NCBI RefSeq assembly: GCF_033807715.1
Contig: NC_084597.1
Span: forward strand, 7,689,369 to 7,753,368
Direction: 5' to 3'
Length of the DNA stretch: 64,000 bases
Source of the DNA: Cololabis saira
Lineage: Eukaryota > Chordata > Actinopteri > Beloniformes > Belonidae
In this document: positions 59,201 to 64,000 of the stretch, one piece after another
How the letters are laid out: each line of letters starts with the position of its first letter
Position numbering within the stretch: position 1 is the stretch's first letter
Notes under the pieces: model-generated
What the model was told of the DNA's origin: nothing
What the model saw: only the letters and a program-made list of their open reading frames with translations
The model's database searches: none
Program-made: the position numbers and the translations under genes

Positions 59201-61003
59201 GAAGGAAGGAAGGAAGAATGAAAAGAAGGAAAGAAAGTAGGAAGGAAGGAAGGAAAGAAGGAAGGGAGAAAACAAGGAAAGAAGGAAGGAAGGGAGAAAA
59301 GAGGAAGGGAAGAAGGAAGGAGAGAGCAGGATGAAAGAAGGAAGGAAGGAAGGAAGGAAGGAAGGAAGGAAGGAAGGAAGGAAGGAAGGAAGGAAGGAAG
59401 GAAGGAAAGAAGGAAGGAATGGAGAAAAGAAGGATGGAAGGAAGGAAAGAAGGAAGGAAGGAAGGAAGGAAGGAAGGAAGAATGAAAAGAAGGAAAGAAA
59501 GTAGGAAGGAAGGAAGGAAAGAAGGAAGGGAGAAAACAAGGAAAGAAGGAAGGAAGGGAGAAAAGGGAAGGGAAGAAGGAAGGAGAGAGCAGGATGAAAG
59601 AAGGAAGGAAGGAAGGAAGGAAGGAAGGAAGGAAGGAAGGAAGGAAGGAAGGAAGGAAGGAAGGAAGGAAAGAAGGAAGGAATGGAGAAAAGAAGGATGG
59701 AAGGAAGGAAAGAAGGAAGGAAGGAAGGAAGAATGAAAAGAAGGAAAGAAAGTAGGAAGGAAGGAAGGAAAGAAGGAAGGGAGAAAACAAGGAAAGAAGG
59801 AAGGAAGGGAGAAAAGAGGAAGGGAAGAAGGAAGGAGAGAGCAGGATGAAAGAAGGAAGGAAGGAAGGAAGGAAGGAAGGAAGGAAGGAAGGAAGGAAGG
59901 AAGGAATGGAGAAAAGAAGGATGGAAGGAAGGAAGGAAGGAAGGAAGGAAGGAAGGAAGGAAGGAAGGAAGGAAAGAAGGAAGGAAGGAAGAATGAAAAG
60001 AAGGAAAGAAAGTAGGAAGGAAGGAAGGAAAGAAGGAAGGGAGAAAACAAGGAAAGAAGGAAGGAAGGGAGAAAAGAGGAAGGGAAGAAGGAAGGAAGGA
60101 AGGAAGGAAGGAATGAAGGAAGGAAGGAAGGAAGGAAGGAAGGAAGGAAGGAAGGAAGGAAGGAAGGAAGGAAGGAAGGAAGGAAGGAAGGAGGAGAAGG
60201 AGAAAAGAGGAAGGGAAGAAGGAAGGAAGGAAGGAAGGAAGGAAGGAAGGAAGGAAGGAAGGAAGGAAGGAAGGAAGGAAGGAAGGAAGGAAGGAAGGAA
60301 GGAAGGAAGGAGAAAAGAGGAAGGGAAGAAAAAAAACTATCCAGTTAAATTGCTCCATCCGGATAGAGTGAATTTGGTTGTGGTTGTTTCAGATGTTCTT
60401 GTCCAGTTTTGTTCTTACATCCGTTCCCTCAGATTCCTGCAACTAAACTTGGATGTACATTCCAATAAAGGTTAGGATAAATGATAACATGAACATGAAG
60501 TTTGACTTTTTGCACCATTACAATACTTATAGGCAACTAGTCATCATATCTCCTGCTCTCTGAAACACATGTTAATGCTCAATAGTACACATATATGCTT
60601 CTTTAATATATTTGCATTATACTAAGATACATTCATTTTCAATGGCTTTTGTCCTTAATGGCTTTTTCCCCCTTACATTACTTTTACTTTTATACTTTAA
60701 GTAGTTTTGAAACCAGTACTTTTATACTTTTACTTGAGTAAAAAACTTGAATTGATACTTCAACTTCTACAGGAGTATTTTTAAACTCTAGTATCTATAC
60801 TTCTACCTGAGTAATGGATGTGAATACTGAAGACACCTCTGTGTCTTACACACACAAGGACAGTGTACCCCGGATAAGTTGTCTTTCAGTTCCACAGCAG
60901 CCAGACGGATGTGCTCCAGTTTGTCAATTTGCTCTTTCAGTCGGTCGTCGAGCTCCTGCATCATCATCAGGCTTTCGTCCGGCCTGACAAAGGCCTTCGA
61001 CAT
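56056..61003 (-). CDS. Small coiled-coil protein gene, three coding exons, unrecognised
   Basis: Proposed minus-strand exons are 61003-60869, 57471-57367 and 56220-56056 (45, 35 and 55 codons, last TGA), all in phase 0 with GT..AG borders; total 134 residues. Exon 1 starts right after an acceptor-like TTCTGTGTTCCAG, so a 5' non-coding exon should lie to the right. The protein begins MSKAFVRPDESLMMMQELDD and continues RLKEQIDKLEHIRLAAVELK, a strongly amphipathic coiled coil, then SISSHLEWLSHLSERVESLH. The tail is basic and Ser/Arg-rich (RQGSRHGSRWGRPHQ) and is the least certain part. I do not recognise the family. Small adaptor subunits of lysosomal, kinetochore or mediator complexes look like this, but nothing identifies one. 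Confidence 0.65.
56347..56842. mobile_element. hAT element (CAGTGGTGGACAGTAACG ends)
   Basis: Ends CAGTGGTGGACAGTAACGG / GTACTCTGTCCACCTCTG have TSD TCCATGTG (56339-56346) versus TCCATGTA (56843-56850), 7 of 8 identical. The 496-bp element lies in the second intron of the coiled-coil gene. Confidence 0.88.
56861..57130. repeat. Palindromic MITE
   Basis: TTCATTCGTCTTTCAAAATA and TATTTTGAAAAACAAATGAATG are inverted, as are ACAACTCATTTTCTCAG and CTGAGAAAATTAGTTGT, giving arms of about 70 bp. No TSD assigned. Confidence 0.7.
57367..57471 (-). CDS. Coiled-coil gene, second coding exon
   Basis: Acceptor CATACACAG, 35 codons, donor GTGGGA. Encodes SSGDLSQSISSHLEWLSHLS and a second short helix. Phase 0 at both ends. 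Confidence 0.7.
57945..58033 (+). mobile_element. LINE-derived fragment at the start of the GGAA array
   Basis: CCTCCTTTATTTAACCAGGC followed by AGGTCATTAAGAACATTCTT and GACTGGCAAGAGACAAGGAC matches the ATTTAACCAGG-type end of fish L2/CR1 elements. It runs straight into GGAAGG units. Confidence 0.6.
58034..60330. repeat. 2.3-kb GGAA array with higher-order structure
   Basis: Pure GGAA stretches alternate with a variant-rich block (ATGGAGAAAAGAAGGATGG ... AAAGTAGGAAGG ... GGGAGAAAACAAGG ... AGAGAGCAGGATGAAAGAAGG). The block start ATGGAGAAAAG occurs at 58153, 58388, 58652, 58927, 59163, 59419, 59682 and 59906: eight units with spacings 235, 264, 275, 236, 256, 263 and 224 bp. Giant Leu-Pro-Ser-Phe frames on the minus strand and Arg-Lys-Glu-Gly frames on the plus strand are artefacts. 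Confidence 0.97.
60869..61003 (-). CDS. Coiled-coil gene, first coding exon
   Basis: 45 codons from ATG 61003-61001 to a GTACAC donor. Heptad-like spacing of Leu/Ile/Met through residues 12-43. Confidence 0.7.
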
Positions 61004-61312
61004 CCTGGAACACAGAACACAACCATTATGGTCAATCACCTTTTATATTCAAGGACGTAATGAGCTACAACCTTTTGACATCTATTTGTAAATCTGAATT
61101 GTTTTCTTTCCATTGATTAGACGACCATGAGAGATTAAATGGTCCGTTCCCTGAAAAAGATGATCAAGACAGACAGAATTTTCAGAACAGTGAAAAAAAC
61201 CTACACGATGCCTTATAACCATATATTTTATTCATTAACTGAGCATAAGTAATAGCCTAATAATTACATTATGTTACCATTCAGATAGCTTGAATGCAGC
61301 ATATATAATAAT

Positions 61313-62068
61313 CAGACGTGGGTAGTAACGAGTTACATTTACTCCATTACATTTACTTGAGTAAGTTTTGGGAAATGTTGTACTTTTAGGAGTAGTTTTG
61401 AATCACTATACTTTTTACTTTTACTTGAGTAGATTTGTGAAGAAGAAACTGTTCCTCTTACTCCGCTACATTAGGCTACGTTGAGCTGTTACTTTTCTTT
61501 TATCCCTTTTATCCACGTACGCGTCAATCTCATGACATCACTGGGTGATTCTTTGGGAAAAATGTTTGTTTTTGCATGTTTTGTCACATTTACACAGACT
61601 CAAACACACACAGAGTTTCTATGAGTTCATGTTTGTTCTAGTTCTGCCTGGTTAAAAAAGAAAAGTACAAAGGCTTGACATTTTGTGCTACTTGTGCTTA
61701 ATTTATTTTTTTATTCTGTTATTTTATTTATTTTATTATTTATTAAAGTACTTGAATTTACTTTAATCTTATTTTAATTTAAGCTATTTTTTTATAAATT
61801 TTAATTTATTTTATTATTTTATTGATTTAATTTGCCTGAAGATGATTATTTTGTACTTTTGTCTGTTTGAATGGTTGTGTTAAAAAAAATAAATCAGACG
61901 TTACTCAACAGTTACTCAGTACTTGAGTAGTTTTTTCACCAAGTACTTTTTTACTTTTACTCAAGTAATTATTTGGATGAATACTTTTTACTTCTACTTG
62001 AGTCATATCATTCTGAAGTAACAGTACTTTTACTTGAGTACAATTTTTAGCTACTCTACCCATCTCTG
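61313..62068 (+). mobile_element. hAT element (CAGACGTGGGTAGTAACG ends), forward copy
   Basis: Ends CAGACGTGGGTAGTAACGAG / CTACTCTACCCATCTCTG have TSD ATAATAAT (61305-61312) versus ATACTAAT (62069-62076). It is 756 bp with AGTAAAAGTA-type subterminal repeats and no ORF. Confidence 0.88.
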
Positions 62069-62076
62069 ATACTAAT

Positions 62077-62893
62077 AAGAAAAAGTGGATTTCTCATATT
62101 GAGCCTCAAGCGAGATTGTTACAAACTCCTTTATTGTTTTGACTGAATGAAAACAGAAACATTAAAGATGCACCTTTGATACGTTAATATATATCCTGCA
62201 TAGACTGACTTATTAAAAGGTTTGGGTTTTCTATTTTGTTGAATTACAAGTACTTAAGATTATACTGAATTCAAAACGTCCTCAGAAGTAATTTTAGGTT
62301 GAGCATTTTCATTTAATCTGAATATAACAAAATAGTGTTAAACTTAAAAAAAACATGCATTCTTATGTGGATTTTGGATTGCTACCTTGCCAAAATACAC
62401 ACTATGCACTAAAACAACTAATTGGATAGCTTCTTTGATAAAATGACCAGTTTTTAAAGCAGCCTGCATTTTGCAAAAATTCTGGTATGAAAACAAGTTT
62501 CCTATCACTCCCATTCACAGCCATTTGTGCTGGAATAAAACGTACAGAACCAATTGCAATGGGGTGGGCTTAATGCAATGATGTACTATTTGGCTGCAGA
62601 TTTACTAAAAACACTTTGGATCAACAAGTTTTTACTGCAAAATCGACAACAGTCCTTCACCTGTGTTCCTGCATCCTGGACATCTTCTGCTGATACTAGT
62701 CTGATTGGGGCTCGCCTACATTTTGCTCCATGTCATGTCTAAAATGAGCTGGAATGACAATAACAACTCCTTGAATCCTTGAACATCATGTTTCTTGATC
62801 TTCGTGACGTTGTTTGCCTCTTTAATTTGAAATTTGGAGCCACTAATGCACCGTAGTGGACGGTAATTCCTCTGGATTGCTGGATGTTATGAG
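62077..62893. other. Intergenic sequence, no gene
   Basis: AT-rich, non-repetitive in this window. No ORF with convincing composition. Confidence 0.4.
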
Positions 62894-63647
62894 CAGAGGT
62901 GGTAGAGGAGCCAAAAACTGTACTCAAGTAAAAGTACTGTTACTTCAGAATAATGTGACTCAAGTAGAAGTGAAAAGTAGTCATCCAAATAATTACTTGA
63001 GTAAAAGTAAAAAAGTACTTGGTGAAAACACTACTCAAGTACTGAGTAACTGTTGAGTAACGTCTGATTTATTTTTTTAACACAACCATTCAAACAGACA
63101 AAAGTACAAAATAATCATCTCCAGGCAAATTAAATCAATAAAATAAAATACATTTAAATTAATAAAAAAAATAGCTTAAATTAAAATAATCTTAAAGTAA
63201 ATTCAAGTACTTTAATAAATAATAAAATAAATAAAAGAATAACAGAATAAAAAAATTAATTAAGCACAAGTAGCACAAAATGTCAAGCCTTTGTACTTTT
63301 CTTTTTTAACCAGGCAGAACTAGAACAAACATGAACTCATAGAAACTCTGTGTGTGTTTGAGTCTGTGTAAATGTGACAAAACATGCAAAAACAAACATT
63401 TTTCCCAAAGAATCACCCAGTGATGTCATGAGATTGACGCGTACGTGGATAAAAGGGATAAAAGAAAAGTAACAGCTCAACGTAGCCTAATGTAGCGGAG
63501 TAAGAGTAACAGTTTCTCCTTCACAAATCTACTCAAGTAAAAGTAAAAAGTATAGTGATTCAAAACTACTCCTAAAAGTACAAGATTTCCCAAAACTTAC
63601 TCAAGTAAATGTAACGGAGTAAATGTAACTCGTTACTACCACCTCTG
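62894..63647 (-). mobile_element. hAT element, inverted sister of 61313-62068
   Basis: Ends CAGAGGTGGTAGAGGAGCC / GTTACTACCACCTCTG have a perfect TSD GTTATGAG at 62886-62893 and 63648-63655. The interior is the reverse complement of 61313-62068 with few differences (for example GTTTCTATGAGTTCATGTTT there and AAACATGAACTCATAGAAAC here). Confidence 0.94.
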
Positions 63648-63655
63648 GTTATGAG

Positions 63656-63810
63656 TATTAACCATCAAATCTGCATGAGTTAATACAGACTGGGCTTTTG
63701 ATTGGCTTTATAAACGTAATCTTGTTGCATTTAAACACATTTATGTACAAGTCTGGTTTTGTGCATATGAGCATGACGTGACAGAGACATCAGTTTATGA
63801 ATAAAAGAGC
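63656..63810. other. Intergenic sequence, no gene
   Basis: Short unique-looking stretch between two hAT elements. Confidence 0.4.
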
Positions 63811-64000
63811 CAGGGGCGTCAATTGGGTATGAAGGTACGGCAGCCGCCACACCTTGGCTTCAAGGGTTAAATGTAAATGTTTGTTTTTTTAAATACATTT
63901 ATGGAATTACTCTGTGTCTATTTGTATTGATTATTCTATTACTTAATACATATAGAATAACTACAAATGCAAATCAGAACATGATCGATTTCACTAGTTA
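63811..64000. mobile_element. hAT element (CAGGGGCGTCAATTGG ends), copy 3, cut by window end
   Basis: CAGGGGCGTCAATTGGGTAT and the following 175 bp match copies at 11516 and 14658. The window ends just before the foldback core. The expected TSD would be AAAAGAGC. Confidence 0.92.

Larger units (their letters stand above)
57539..60841. mobile_element. hAT element (CAGAGGTGTC ends), copy 2, with LINE piece and giant GGAA array
   Basis: Ends CAGAGGTGTCAAGTAACG / CTGAAGACACCTCTG have a perfect TSD TGTCTTAC at 57531-57538 and 60842-60849. It is 3303 bp and fills the first coding intron of the coiled-coil gene. An internal 57-bp segment (ACTATCCAGTTAAATTGCTC...) occurs at about 57744-57800 and again at 60336-60390, bracketing the LINE piece and the array. 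The sister element at 21790-22915 has that segment once and no array. Confidence 0.95.

Noticed and set aside
57961..60358. Very long minus-strand frames of Leu-Pro-Ser-Phe repeats (up to 789 codons) and plus-strand Arg-Lys-Glu-Gly frames
   Set aside because: They translate a GGAA array; no splice context, no non-repeat domain, and several frames are open at once.

Overview
This window is vertebrate nuclear DNA, almost certainly from a ray-finned fish. It has spliced genes with GT..AG introns and strong AATAAA signals. Its interspersed DNA is dominated by families typical of teleosts: hAT elements with 8-bp target-site duplications (TSDs), Tc1/mariner elements with TA sites, PIF/Harbinger-like and pogo/Tigger-like remnants, L2/CR1/Rex-type LINE pieces and one Ty3/Gypsy-like LTR element. 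Microsatellites are long and frequent. There is no prokaryotic gene organisation, no CRISPR array and no rRNA or tRNA gene that I can see.

Three host genes are visible. (1) The 3' part of a PEAK-family pseudokinase gene lies on the plus strand: an exon ending at 568, an intron packed with transposons, a last coding exon at 7283..8377 and a 3' UTR that resumes after a nested insertion and runs to about 13,020. (2) edf1 (endothelial differentiation-related factor 1, the animal MBF1 coactivator) lies complete on the minus strand between 52657 and 26059. It has five exons that join in phase to give 148 codons, the length of the human protein. (3) A small unrecognised coiled-coil protein gene lies on the minus strand between 61003 and 56056, with three coding exons in phase.

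Layout: 1-13,020 PEAK-family gene, with hAT and Harbinger-like insertions in its intron and 3' UTR. 13,020-25,550 intergenic DNA made of hAT elements, two related CCCGAAAA-type tandem arrays, a broken Tc1 element and LINE ORF1 pieces. 25,550-52,760 edf1. 52,760-56,055 a LINE tail, a second Tc1 element and a hAT. 56,056-61,003 the coiled-coil gene. 61,004-64,000 two inverted copies of one hAT family and the start of a further hAT.

The main message is architectural. Once insertions are bounded by their TSDs, several introns collapse to about 80-170 bp: edf1 introns 2 and 4 and the first intron of the coiled-coil gene. The rest of each is one or more transposons nested in each other. edf1 intron 2 is a LINE disrupted by two large DNA transposons that themselves carry hATs, a Tc1 element with a single in-frame nonsense codon, a Tigger remnant and foldback MITEs. 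I did not find a convincing new multi-gene biological system. The most unusual signals are a short-interval minisatellite inside a Gypsy-like pol region whose domain order looks Gmr1-like, a foldback core shared by two different hAT families, and tandem arrays or inserts bracketed by long direct repeats of host sequence.
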